The position numbers were made by a program, and so were the translations under genes. Of a stretch of 15,681 nucleotides of DNA, positions 6,252-12,630 are shown one piece after another. The notes beneath the pieces are model-generated. The model did not search any database, was not told the DNA's origin, and worked only from the letters and a program-made list of their open reading frames with translations. Numbering within the stretch: position 1 is the first letter of the stretch; the number at the start of each line of letters is the position of its first letter. Source of the stretch: Fusobacteriaceae bacterium UBA2433 (GTDB taxonomy: Bacteria; Fusobacteriota; Fusobacteriia; Fusobacteriales; Fusobacteriaceae); assembly GCA_002342785.1 (NCBI GenBank), contig DDQV01000109.1, forward strand, positions 4,267 to 19,947, written 5' to 3'.

Positions 6252-6731
6252 TTATCCCCAAAATCCAATATGTGGTTTAACAATCATTTGTTCTATCTCA
6301 GGAGTTGCTAAAGGTCCTAAAACTATAATATTTTTTTGACCTTTAGCTAAAATATCTCTACAAGGAATATCAAATGTTGGATTCTTATCATCACTACCAG
6401 TTAGTTCTAATAATTTTCTTTCACTTATTCCATACACAATTTTTCCTATATTAGCCCAATAAATTGCCCCAGTACACATACAACAAGGCTCTGCCGTACT
6501 ATATAAAGTTGTTTCCCAAAGAAATTCTTTTGAATATTTTTTTCCTGCTAATTTTGCAACTGTAGTTTCGGCATGTCCTGTTATATCTTTTTCCACAACT
6601 TCGATATTACCAGATTCAATTAAAATATTACCATCTTTATCTACTAATAATGCTCCAAAAGGATTATTTCCACCTTCCATTGACTCTACTGCTATTTCTG
6701 CACACCTCTTAAAATATTTTTCATGATTCAT
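6252..6731 (-). CDS. Nucleoside/nucleobase deaminase (CDA fold, guanine-deaminase-like)
   Basis: This 159-residue cytidine-deaminase-fold enzyme has the complete zinc and catalytic signature: H53-A-E55 (TGHAE) and P82-C83-x-x-C86 (EPCCMC). NPFGALLV (23-30) and GAIYWANIGKIVYG (88-101) are typical of the COG0590 branch that includes guanine deaminases and TadA. The C-terminal LGPL...E......H.GFW ending is seen in free nucleoside/base deaminases rather than TadA, so hydrolytic deamination of a purine or nucleoside is most likely; guanine is a guess. TadA is less likely because of the SDDKNPTFDIP insertion. ATG 6731 is preceded by AAGGAGG. The gene is convergent with the transporter gene and has its own promoter. 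Confidence 0.85.
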   Translation of the reverse strand: MNHEKYFKRCAEIAVESMEGGNNPFGALLVDKDGNILIESGNIEVVEKDITGHAETTVAKLAGKKYSKEFLWETTLYSTAEPCCMCTGAIYWANIGKIVYGISERKLLELTGSDDKNPTFDIPCRDILAKGQKNIIVLGPLATPEIEQMIVKPHIGFWG

Positions 6732-6754
6732 TTTATGCCTCCTTTTTACTTATT

Positions 6755-6784
6755 TTTATATTTAATAATAATAAAAAATGACAA
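6755..6784 (-). promoter_or_regulatory. Promoter of the deaminase gene
   Basis: On the minus strand TTGTCA (6784-6779), an 18-bp spacer and TATAAA (6760-6755) lie just upstream of the ribosome site. The -35 overlaps one of two direct repeats (GATATTAGTTGT here, GATATTAGTCGT 29 bp farther upstream). Confidence 0.5.
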
Positions 6785-6846
6785 CTAATATCAGCTGCCA
6801 TTAATAATCACGACTAATATCTATAGAATGAGTGAATATAATTCAC
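6781..6846. promoter_or_regulatory. Possible control region: 12-bp direct repeats and a 15-bp palindrome
   Basis: ACAACTAATATC at 6781-6792 and ACGACTAATATC at 6810-6821 differ at one base and are 29 bp apart, close to three helical turns. GTGAATATAATTCAC (6832-6846) is a palindrome with 6-bp arms. Both lie upstream of the deaminase promoter and could be regulator sites. The rest of the gap (6847-7037) shows nothing I can interpret. Confidence 0.3.
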
Positions 6847-7037
6847 CTATCGAGTTTTCTACAATCGCCGTATTACTTATTTAATTTTTTTGATGCAAGA
6901 TAAAGCTAACTATATTTCTAAAAAAAATATTGTTATTTTTTAATTTAGCATAATTATACTACATAAACTCATAAGGTCAAATTTTTTTTAATTAAGATAG
7001 CTCAATACTTATCATCTTCTCATATAAAGAAGTACGA

Positions 7038-7685
7038 TTAAATAATAGAAGAAGAACTCTTACGTTTGATTGTTTTTTTAGCATAATTTTTTGAAAGGTT
7101 TATAGTGAAAGATAACAAAATCATACTAATTACTGTACCCTCTCTAACATATATAGGTAGTTCATTAATCATCGAAACACTTACCGAAACTAAAATTGAA
7201 ATTATATCAACAGAATATCTTAATTTAATAAAGGAAATTTTACTCATTTCTGAAATTTTTATACATAAACTTTCTAGAGGAAAAGTGATTATATTATAGT
7301 AAATTATCATACCGATGGATAATCCAGATAAAACAGTTCCCCCGCTAAAAAGAAGAACTCTCTCAATATATCTAAGATTAGTTATTCCATCTAAAACACC
7401 ATAGGTGAAATAGTTAATAAGTGTTCCAAACATAAATACAGATAATGCTTGTATCAAATATTTATATTTTTGAGTAAATTTTGTTAGAATCATATAGATT
7501 AATAAGAATGTAATATTAAAAAAAATAGTTACTGTCCCAATTTTAATATTATTGACATATGCTAACGATAGATTCATTGAATTATAGCTACTTACACCTA
7601 TATTGGAAATTATACCTAAACTAATCCCCAATGCAGATAATGTGTAAAAAATATATGATTTGATAATTTTTCTAAATATGTTCAT
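7038..7685 (-). CDS. YczE/YitT-like integral membrane protein
   Basis: A 215-residue membrane protein with five to six hydrophobic helices. The N-terminal half has the look of the YczE/YyaS/YitT family (DUF6198): SALGISLGIISNIGVSSYNS, then IKIGTVTIFFNITFLLIY, then LIQALSVFMFGTLINYF. The glycine-rich GISLGI..NIGVSS segment and the F.FGTLI..F segment are the recognisable parts; the family has no firmly known function. A basic tail (KKTIKRKSSSS) should lie in the cytoplasm. The start is ATG 7685, behind AGGAG. It is transcribed divergently from the Crp/Fnr-type regulator gene at 7817 and shares a 131-bp control region with it, so it is a plausible regulatory target. This is inferred from layout only. 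Confidence 0.7.
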   Translation of the reverse strand: MNIFRKIIKSYIFYTLSALGISLGIISNIGVSSYNSMNLSLAYVNNIKIGTVTIFFNITFLLIYMILTKFTQKYKYLIQALSVFMFGTLINYFTYGVLDGITNLRYIERVLLFSGGTVLSGLSIGMIIYYNIITFPLESLCIKISEMSKISFIKLRYSVDIISILVSVSVSMINELPIYVREGTVISMILLSFTINLSKNYAKKTIKRKSSSSII

Positions 7686-7733
7686 AAGATCCTCTCCTTT
7701 TTATATTTATAAAATCTAAGTTGTTAATTGTAG

Positions 7734-7749
7734 TGAATTCTAGAATCAA
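7734..7749. promoter_or_regulatory. Candidate operator between the YczE-like gene and the Crp/Fnr gene
   Basis: TGAATTCTAGAATCAA is an imperfect 16-bp palindrome centred on the perfect 10-bp ATTCTAGAAT. It lies in the middle of the divergent region, where a Crp/Fnr-type dimer could act on both promoters. It does not match the classical CRP or FNR consensus. Confidence 0.3.
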
Positions 7750-7785
7750 TTACACTATTATTCTAATTGAATTCAGTATATAATA

Positions 7786-7803
7786 ATATGATATATCTCA
7801 TAT
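7786..7803. promoter_or_regulatory. Imperfect 18-bp palindrome over the leader of the Crp/Fnr gene
   Basis: ATATGATATATCTCATAT is symmetric at 16 of 18 positions. It begins two bases after a TATAAT (7779-7784) and ends just before AGGAGG (7805-7810), where a bound repressor would block transcription start. Autoregulation is a reasonable guess. No good -35 partner for the TATAAT was found. Confidence 0.35.
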
Positions 7804-7816
7804 TAGGAGGAATTTT

Positions 7817-8488
7817 ATGAAAAAATATTCTATTGAAAATGTTCCTTGCAAACTAGGATCTAGTATTAAAAATTATAGTAATGTATTTGGTTCTCTTACA
7901 CCAAATATGGAGGTAGAGATTTTTGAACCTAAAGAAGATATTATTTCTTTTAACAAGCCTATAGATAAGCTACGATTTATGATTCGAGGCAGAGCAAAAA
8001 TTACATTTATCCATGAAGATGGAAAACAATCCATAGTACATTTTGCCAAGATGGGTGAATACCTTGGAGAATTAACATTTTTAAAAATTGAAAAAGAACA
8101 TAAAAATGTCACTGCAATCTCAGAGTCCATATTTATTTCAATTGATATGAATTTAGCCAAAAAAATATTGATTAATGATAACGAGTTTCTTTTTTCTTTA
8201 AGTCAATTTATTGGTAATAAGATGTTAGAACGTACCTATTTCAATTCGAAAAATCAAAATTATGAATTAAAAAATCGTCTAGCTGCATATATTTTTATAT
8301 CACAAAATAATGGTATATATTCAGAAAAACATACAGAAACTGCTGAATATTTAAGTGTTAGCTATAGACATCTTCTATATACTTTTAAAGAATTTATAAA
8401 TAGTGGTGTGGTTGTGAAAATTAAAAAGGGATATAGAGTTGATCTAGAAGCACTAACTCTCTTGTCAAAGGATATAGAGTTGACATAG
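7817..8488 (+). CDS. Crp/Fnr family transcriptional regulator (YeiL-like)
   Basis: This 223-residue protein has the Crp/Fnr layout. An N-terminal cyclic-nucleotide-binding-type beta barrel (about 25-110) includes KLRFMIRGRAKITF and the MGEYLGELTFL segment corresponding to the PBC region (G-E-x-x-G-E). A dimerisation helix (about 125-160) follows, then a C-terminal winged helix-turn-helix (168-205) with TAEYLSVSYRHLLYTFKEF as recognition unit. The arrangement resembles YeiL-type regulators. The classical cAMP-contact Arg-Ser is not visible and there is only one Cys (C11), so neither cAMP binding nor an FNR Fe-S cluster is supported; the ligand is unknown. The start is ATG 7817 after TTAGGAGG. 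The gene is divergent from a YczE-like membrane protein and has a palindrome over its own leader. Confidence 0.85.
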   Translation: MKKYSIENVPCKLGSSIKNYSNVFGSLTPNMEVEIFEPKEDIISFNKPIDKLRFMIRGRAKITFIHEDGKQSIVHFAKMGEYLGELTFLKIEKEHKNVTAISESIFISIDMNLAKKILINDNEFLFSLSQFIGNKMLERTYFNSKNQNYELKNRLAAYIFISQNNGIYSEKHTETAEYLSVSYRHLLYTFKEFINSGVVVKIKKGYRVDLEALTLLSKDIELT

Positions 8489-8566
8489 GATTAAAAGTTA
8501 TATCACGTTAAGGTCGGTATTTTTTATAAGAACAAAGATAGAAAATATATAAATAGGAGGAAATTT

Positions 8567-9076
8567 ATGAAAAAATTATTTATGATAAAAGTTGGTGGAA
8601 AGGCAGGATTATCAAATATAGAAGTACATGATATTCAGTTTATATTAGCTGAGAATATTGAAGAAACTTATGAAGAATTAAAAGCAAGATGGTATGGAAA
8701 AAGTAAAAGTTTCCATATAGATGGGTACAAAGTTATATCTAATATTGATAACTATAATATTATAATTTCTAAAAAAAAATCAACAAAAACTAAAAAACTT
8801 TTCTTTATAGACTTTGGTGGTTACTCAGATAAATTATTTGGTGAAATACATAAAAATTTATTTATATTGGCAGAAGACAGTGATGATGCTAAGAGTAAAG
8901 CAGCCAACAAAATGAAAGAATATCTAAATATTAATCATATTGATTCAGTATGTGATGTTGAAGAGAATATAAATATAAATATAAATAGAGAAGAAGATCT
9001 ATATCTTAGCTTTGAAGATGCCAATGTTAAATATAATGATTTAGCAGACTGGCAAGGATATATTAAGCTTTATTAA
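8567..9076 (+). CDS. DUF1543-family protein with two tandem repeats
   Basis: This 169-residue protein resembles DUF1543 (PF07566), a family without known function. Two related halves are visible. The first is KKLFMIKVGG (2-11), then a conserved HDIQFILAENIEETYEELKA and RWYGKSKSFHIDGY. The second is KKLFFIDFGGYS (76-87), then IHKNLFILAEDSDDAKSKA. The first half carries the family hallmarks (hDiqF, W.G..ks.HiD.y), whereas the second is more diverged. A low-complexity NININININ stretch (135-140) is encoded by hexanucleotide repeats around 8964-8987. There is no signal peptide or membrane segment, so it is probably cytoplasmic. ATG 8567 follows ATAGGAGG. It lies 78 bp after the regulator gene and 75 bp before the S1 gene with no terminator between, so co-transcription is possible. 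Confidence 0.75.
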   Translation: MKKLFMIKVGGKAGLSNIEVHDIQFILAENIEETYEELKARWYGKSKSFHIDGYKVISNIDNYNIIISKKKSTKTKKLFFIDFGGYSDKLFGEIHKNLFILAEDSDDAKSKAANKMKEYLNINHIDSVCDVEENINININREEDLYLSFEDANVKYNDLADWQGYIKLY

Positions 9077-9151
9077 AAATAAAAACTTGTATCTTCTAAG
9101 AAAGTTAGATAATTGAAGGTGAGAAAGATGTTTTAAAATCAGGAGGAGTAG

Positions 9152-9943
9152 ATGAAATTTAAAGATATACAAGTTGGAGATGAAATACAAGTAATCGTGA
9201 CAAAACTTTTTGGTTATAAAGCTTCTTTAGAAAGTGATGATATAGAAGGTTTCATTCATAAAAATGAAGTATCTTGGAGAAGAATAAAAGATATTAGTGA
9301 TGTTATACAACTAGGTGAAAAAACAACTGCAAGAGTTATAAAAAAGATTGAAAAAGAGAATGTCGAATTGTTAGAATTTACACTAAAAAAAGAAAAAGAA
9401 AATCCTATACTAAAAAATCAAGAAAAATATAGAGTGGGAAATATAATAGAGGTAAAAGTCAAACATATAATAGATTATGGAATAGAAGTAGAAACAGAAG
9501 GAGTCAGTGGTCTGATTTTAGTATCAGAGATAAGCTGGGACACAAATATTCATCCTAGTAAATTTTGTAAAGTAGAAGATATTATAAAAGCTAAAATCAT
9601 TGATGTTGATATACATAAAGGAACTCTCAGTCTTTCTATGAAAGATTTATTAGAAAATCCGTGGGACAAGATAAATAATAAGTATAAGATAGGTGACCTA
9701 ACTGAGGTAGTCGTAAAAGATCTATGTAGATCAACAGGTATAGGAAATATCCTTTTGGATATCCCTAGTGATGAAATATTTGGTAAGGCTATTTTAGATG
9801 GAGAGGTAGAAGTATTTTTAACTATCCCTAACTTTTCAGATAATAAAAAAAAAGAGTTAAGAAAAAAAAGAGTAAAAGCAAAAATCATATATTTAAATAT
9901 TGAAAAACAATTTATGAAGCTTAGTTTTATAGAATTATCATAA
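9152..9943 (+). CDS. S1-domain RNA-binding protein
   Basis: The 263-residue protein contains two recognisable S1 (OB-fold) RNA-binding domains: residues 6-80 (VGDEIQVIVTKLFGYKASL...GFIHKNEVSW...) and 94-165 (RVGNIIEVKVKHIIDYGIEV...GLILVSEISW...KGTLSLSMKDL). A third, degenerate S1-like segment follows NPWDKINNKYKIGD (169-182) and runs to the end (VKAKIIYLNIEKQFMKLSF). Glycine and hydrophobic core positions are kept, but the typical V-H-x-S-E motif is altered to IHKNEVS and LVSEIS. It is much shorter than ribosomal protein S1 and is not that protein; a translation or RNA-stability role is likely, but the target is unknown. ATG 9152 has AGGAGG at 9141-9146. The stop codon TAA (9941-9943) is also the first three bases of dispersed repeat copy 4. 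Confidence 0.82.
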   Translation: MKFKDIQVGDEIQVIVTKLFGYKASLESDDIEGFIHKNEVSWRRIKDISDVIQLGEKTTARVIKKIEKENVELLEFTLKKEKENPILKNQEKYRVGNIIEVKVKHIIDYGIEVETEGVSGLILVSEISWDTNIHPSKFCKVEDIIKAKIIDVDIHKGTLSLSMKDLLENPWDKINNKYKIGDLTEVVVKDLCRSTGIGNILLDIPSDEIFGKAILDGEVEVFLTIPNFSDNKKKELRKKRVKAKIIYLNIEKQFMKLSFIELS

Positions 9944-10174
9944 ATTACTGTAATTTTAGGGTGAAATAAGGCTACTGAGTGACCCCTTAAGGCTATTTCT
10001 GATACCATTAAGGCTACTTTTGAGGTTTTTATTAATTTCACCTCTAGATCCCAATAGTACCAATGGGTAGAAGGCTTTATTCTAGGGGGTAGATCTCTTC
10101 TAAGGGTATAAATACAAGGGGAACTTTTTAGTGATACCTTAGAAGGCAAATATGGAAGAATTTTTTTTAATATA
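9941..10174 (+). repeat. Dispersed repeat copy 4, starting on the S1 gene stop codon
   Basis: TAAATTACTGTAATTTTAGG starts at 9941, followed by AAGGCT at 9968, 9990 and 10011, the TACCAATGGGTAGAAGG and TTCTAGGGGGTAG blocks, and GGTATAAATACAAGGGGAA. The tail (ATATGGAAGAA, T-run, AATATA) matches copy 5 and differs from the GAGAGA ending of copies 1-3. The first three bases of the core serve as the stop codon of the S1 gene. Confidence 0.85.
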
Positions 10175-10189
10175 TATAAGAAAATTACT

Positions 10190-10499
10190 AGATCTCTGTC
10201 ACGAATTGCACTAATTTACACGAAAAAAACTCTATTTTAAAAATGGTAGGCTTATTATAAATTACTGTAATTTTACTCTGGTTTTAGGGTAAAATAAGTC
10301 CTTCAGGTGGACCTTTAGTCAATATGGTAGACCTTTAGTCTTTTTTATGGTCTAAAATTATTTTCCCGTCTCAACATCAGTAATACCAATGGTTTAAAGA
10401 CATTGTAGTTTGCGATATTTCAATTGTAGAGGTATAAATACAAGGGGAACTTTTTAGTGGCACCTTAAAAGGCAAATATGGAAGAATTTTTTTAATATA
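10190..10499 (+). repeat. Dispersed repeat copy 5, diverged (core 10258-10499), with CAC-motif extension
   Basis: The two ends match the other copies (TTATTATAAATTACTG on the left; GAGGTATAAATACAAGGGG, CTTTTTAGTG and ATATGGAAGAA on the right). The middle is rewritten: the AAGGCT units are replaced by GGTGGACCTTTAGTC and GGTAGACCTTTAGTC, and TTCTAGGGGGTAG is lost, while overall length is retained. Upstream, 10190-10222 (AGATCTC, then CACGAATTG, CACTAATTTA, CACGAA) repeats CAC about every 10 bases and matches the flank of copy 1. Copies 4 and 5 are in tandem. Confidence 0.75.
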
Positions 10500-10509
10500 A
10501 ATCAATTAA

Positions 10510-10546
10510 AAAGGAGTTAGACAATTATCTAACTCCTTTCTCTATT
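10510..10546 (+). terminator. Rho-independent terminator after the S1 gene and repeats 4-5
   Basis: AAAGGAGTTAGA (10510-10521), loop CAATTA, TCTAACTCCTTT (10528-10539): a perfect 12-bp stem, followed by a short T-rich tract (CTCTATTT). It would stop plus-strand transcripts running through the S1 gene and repeats, before the minus-strand HEPN/MNT remnant region. Confidence 0.75.
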
Positions 10547-10605
10547 TAAAATTCCTACAAATTTATGGAAAAGTTATAAGAAAAATATTTTTGATGGAAG
10601 TGAAA

Positions 10606-10763
10606 TTAGACTATTAATTGTCTAACAAAATCTAATATTTTCAAACTGTCATCTCTAGCTTCTTCCACTAAATCATGAGATGGAATAATCCCCAGACCTA
10701 TATCCATATATCTAAAAGCAGTAGAATAGGGAGTAAGATTTCCCCCAATCTTTAGTTGGCATT
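10606..10763 (-). pseudogene. HEPN-domain protein, C-terminal remnant
   Basis: After the MNT gene the minus strand reads, in another frame, GGNLTPYSTAFRYMDIGLGI, then IPSHDLVEEARDDSLKILDF and VRQLIV, ending at TAA (10608-10606). The LTPY...FRY...........A...A..IL.FV pattern is the C-terminal helix region of HEPN proteins encoded next to MNT nucleotidyltransferases. The N-terminal helices (about 90 residues, including the R-x4-6-H type RNase motif where present) are missing, and the frame is closed by a stop overlapping the end of the MNT gene. I read this as an internal deletion that removed most of the HEPN toxin gene. Confidence 0.65.
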
Positions 10764-11072
10764 TTCATATATTAAATACCCCCTATTATAAATTTCATTT
10801 TCTATCTTGTTAATATCTGTAGAATTATTAATAAATTCATCTTCTCCTTCTACAAGAATATCTTTAGGAAATCCTATTCCTCTAAGAGATTTTATTCCTC
10901 TTCTCATCTCTAAAAGCTTATTATTACATTTTTTAACCACTATCATAATATCAAGATCACTATCTTCTGTGGGAGTCCCCCATGCATAAGATCCAAATAT
11001 ATATATTTTTTCTGGATTGAATTCAGCAACTAATTTTTGTTTTGCTTCTTCAATTTTTCTTAAATTAATCAT
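10752..11072 (-). CDS. MNT-type nucleotidyltransferase (orphan antitoxin-like protein)
   Basis: The 106-residue protein is a minimal nucleotidyltransferase domain: IYIFGSYAWGTPTEDSDLDI (23-42) holds the G-S-x-x-x-G and S-D-L-D motifs, with D39 and D41 as metal ligands; D71 in PKDILV is the likely third acidic residue. In MNT-HEPN systems such a protein neutralises the HEPN RNase, in studied cases by AMPylating it, but the family varies. Here the HEPN partner downstream is reduced to a C-terminal remnant, so the MNT gene is an orphan, possibly retained as an anti-addiction element or simply not yet lost. The start is ATG 11072, preceded by TTAGGAGG, with an intact promoter upstream. Confidence 0.85.
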   Translation of the reverse strand: MINLRKIEEAKQKLVAEFNPEKIYIFGSYAWGTPTEDSDLDIMIVVKKCNNKLLEMRRGIKSLRGIGFPKDILVEGEDEFINNSTDINKIENEIYNRGYLIYENAN

Positions 11073-11102
11073 TTTAAACCTCCTAAATTAAGGGATATCT
11101 TT

Positions 11103-11131
11103 ATTGTATATTAGATTTAGGAAATATTCAA
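11103..11131 (-). promoter_or_regulatory. Promoter of the MNT gene
   Basis: On the minus strand TTGAAT (11131-11126), a 17-bp spacer and TACAAT (11108-11103) lie 30 bases upstream of the ATG, giving a very short leader. Confidence 0.55.
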
Positions 11132-11187
11132 CTTAGGTCAAGGATTTTAAATTTATTAGTATAGTCTGTGATAAAAAAAAGAAAAAT

Positions 11188-11275
11188 TTAGTTTAATTTT
11201 TGAATCATTTCGTACTCTAACTCTATAGTTTTAAAATGTTTTTTTCCATATATTATTTTTATTTTTCTAGAAATA
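11188..11275 (-). pseudogene. Decayed duplicate of the type III Res 3' end
   Basis: The minus strand reads RKIKIIYGKKHFKTIELEYE, then MIQKLN and a stop at 11190-11188. This matches the C-terminus of the intact Res at 12631 (EKAKIVCGKKHFKAIGLEHE, MIQ). By eye, 56 of 65 aligned bases (11201-11265 against the segment from 12668) are identical and all nine differences are transitions, eight of them toward A/T in the remnant. There is no start or upstream domain, and a stop codon lies a few codons farther 5'. It is a relic of a second res 3' end, now downstream of the PD-(D/E)XK gene. Confidence 0.75.
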
Positions 11276-11326
11276 ATGCTGTTATTAATTTTTAATTCCC
11301 AAACTTTCCCTAGCTTTCAGTTGTTT

Positions 11327-12559
11327 TTATATCAACATATTTTTAACTTCATTGCTTTTTCTCAAAATATCTTTTGCCTTTACAATTTCTCTAGCTATTT
11401 TTTTTGTTATAGTATGTAAGTATCCATCATCACAAAAATTTTGAATATTTTCACTAAATTCTCTAAAATTAATCTTTGGAGTCGGATAAGTTGTCGCCAT
11501 CCACCAATCATTATTAGTATCAGGAACCCCTTTGTTCATATTTTTTAATATATTTTCAACTTCTTTTCTAAAATTCTCAAATTTTAAATCATTACAACTC
11601 TTTACACGTTTTTTATCCTTAAGAAGTCCGAACCCCCAGTAAACTCTCCAACAAACTTCTACATATAATGAAATACTATATCCATCTCTCAATTCAATAA
11701 CTTCATAGATCAATCCATAATATGTATTATTTTTCTTTTTATCATAAAAATCATGTACCTTTTTTTCAGTGTAACTCCATTCCTTTAAATATAAAGGATT
11801 CATATCACTACTTTTCAAGTTCTTTTCTAAGCTTTTCCAAAACTTTAATTGAATATTTTTTTGTGCATTTATAAACCCATTAGAAATAATTTTAGCTAAT
11901 TCCAAATTATCATTACTTTGACAAATATATTTTGTAACCTCATCCATATTTTTATCTTTTCCACTCAATTTATCTATAACCTCCAAATATTGAATTAGTG
12001 TCTCTCTTAAATTTGGTGCAACTACACTTTCTTTAACACACTTCTTTATCCATTTAGAAATGTGGTTTTCATATGATATACACTTTATAAGATGACTTTC
12101 TAGTTTACCTTGACTTTGTTTACTTGGTGCCTTCCCATCTAAGGTAAGATAATATACGAATATGTCTTTATACTTACATTCTTTTTTTATTTTATTGTAA
12201 TAATTTTCAAGTTGTTTGTCTCCATCATCTGCCCATATTTTATTCTCAATAATAATTGCTTGGTCTTCATTAGCAATAAATAAATCTATATTTTTATATT
12301 CTCGTTTAATTTTTATAGTCTCTTCGTCCTTTAAAAAATTATCACACTCTATAGTTGTTAAAAAACTATCTAAAAACTTATCTGAATAATGAGGTATACT
12401 TCCCAATAGTTCATATATAAATTTAGAATGTAAATTTACTTCATCACTTTCATTTCTTAATATAGAAAATATATTAAATTGAGGTTTGAACTCATTGGCT
12501 ATCTCATATTTTTCTTTTATTATTTTTATTGTATTAAATATATTTTTAATTTCATTCAT
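11327..12559 (-). CDS. PD-(D/E)XK nuclease-superfamily protein
   Basis: This 410-residue protein has an N-terminal PD-(D/E)XK core of the kind grouped in PF14281: ESDEVNLHSKFIYELLG (37-53, helix with the family E...HS..I..LL), NIDLFIAN (90-97) with metal-binding D92, then AIIIENKIWADDGDKQLENY (101-120) with the E105-N-K107 catalytic pair, followed by Q116 and Y120. All core acidic residues are kept, so DNA cleavage is plausible. The C-terminal half (about 200-410) is unrecognised and rich in aromatic and charged residues (VCWRVYWGFG, DWWMATTYP), perhaps for target or ligand binding. The start is ATG 12559, five bases after GGGAGA. It lies 71 bp downstream of Res, separated by a hairpin, and upstream of a Res 3' relic. 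This placement suggests an accessory defence gene inserted at the res locus. The exact role is unknown. Confidence 0.75.
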   Translation of the reverse strand: MNEIKNIFNTIKIIKEKYEIANEFKPQFNIFSILRNESDEVNLHSKFIYELLGSIPHYSDKFLDSFLTTIECDNFLKDEETIKIKREYKNIDLFIANEDQAIIIENKIWADDGDKQLENYYNKIKKECKYKDIFVYYLTLDGKAPSKQSQGKLESHLIKCISYENHISKWIKKCVKESVVAPNLRETLIQYLEVIDKLSGKDKNMDEVTKYICQSNDNLELAKIISNGFINAQKNIQLKFWKSLEKNLKSSDMNPLYLKEWSYTEKKVHDFYDKKKNNTYYGLIYEVIELRDGYSISLYVEVCWRVYWGFGLLKDKKRVKSCNDLKFENFRKEVENILKNMNKGVPDTNNDWWMATTYPTPKINFREFSENIQNFCDDGYLHTITKKIAREIVKAKDILRKSNEVKNMLI

Positions 12560-12592
12560 ATTTTCTCCCTAAGATATAAAGACTAGAATTAA

Positions 12593-12624
12593 AGCAGATA
12601 GGAACCCCTATCTGCTCAAATTTT
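12593..12624. terminator. Hairpin terminator or attenuator between Res and the nuclease gene
   Basis: AGCAGATAGG (12593-12602), loop AACC, CCTATCTGCT (12607-12616): a perfect 10-bp stem. On the minus strand it lies 14 bases after the Res stop and is followed by TTTAATTCT, a weak T-tract; on the plus strand it is followed by CAAATTTTTA. It probably ends or attenuates Res transcription before the nuclease gene, about 33 bp before that gene's ATG. Confidence 0.65.
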
Positions 12625-12630
12625 TACTTA

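Noticed and set aside
6732..7037. Possible purine riboswitch upstream of the deaminase
   Set aside because: No three-way junction with the conserved purine-aptamer sequences could be recognised; only short repeats and a palindrome are present.
9845..9853. Runs of nine A in the S1 gene and near 8770 in the DUF1543 gene as phase-variation tracts
   Set aside because: A-runs of this length are expected by chance in such A/T-rich coding DNA, and both frames are intact.
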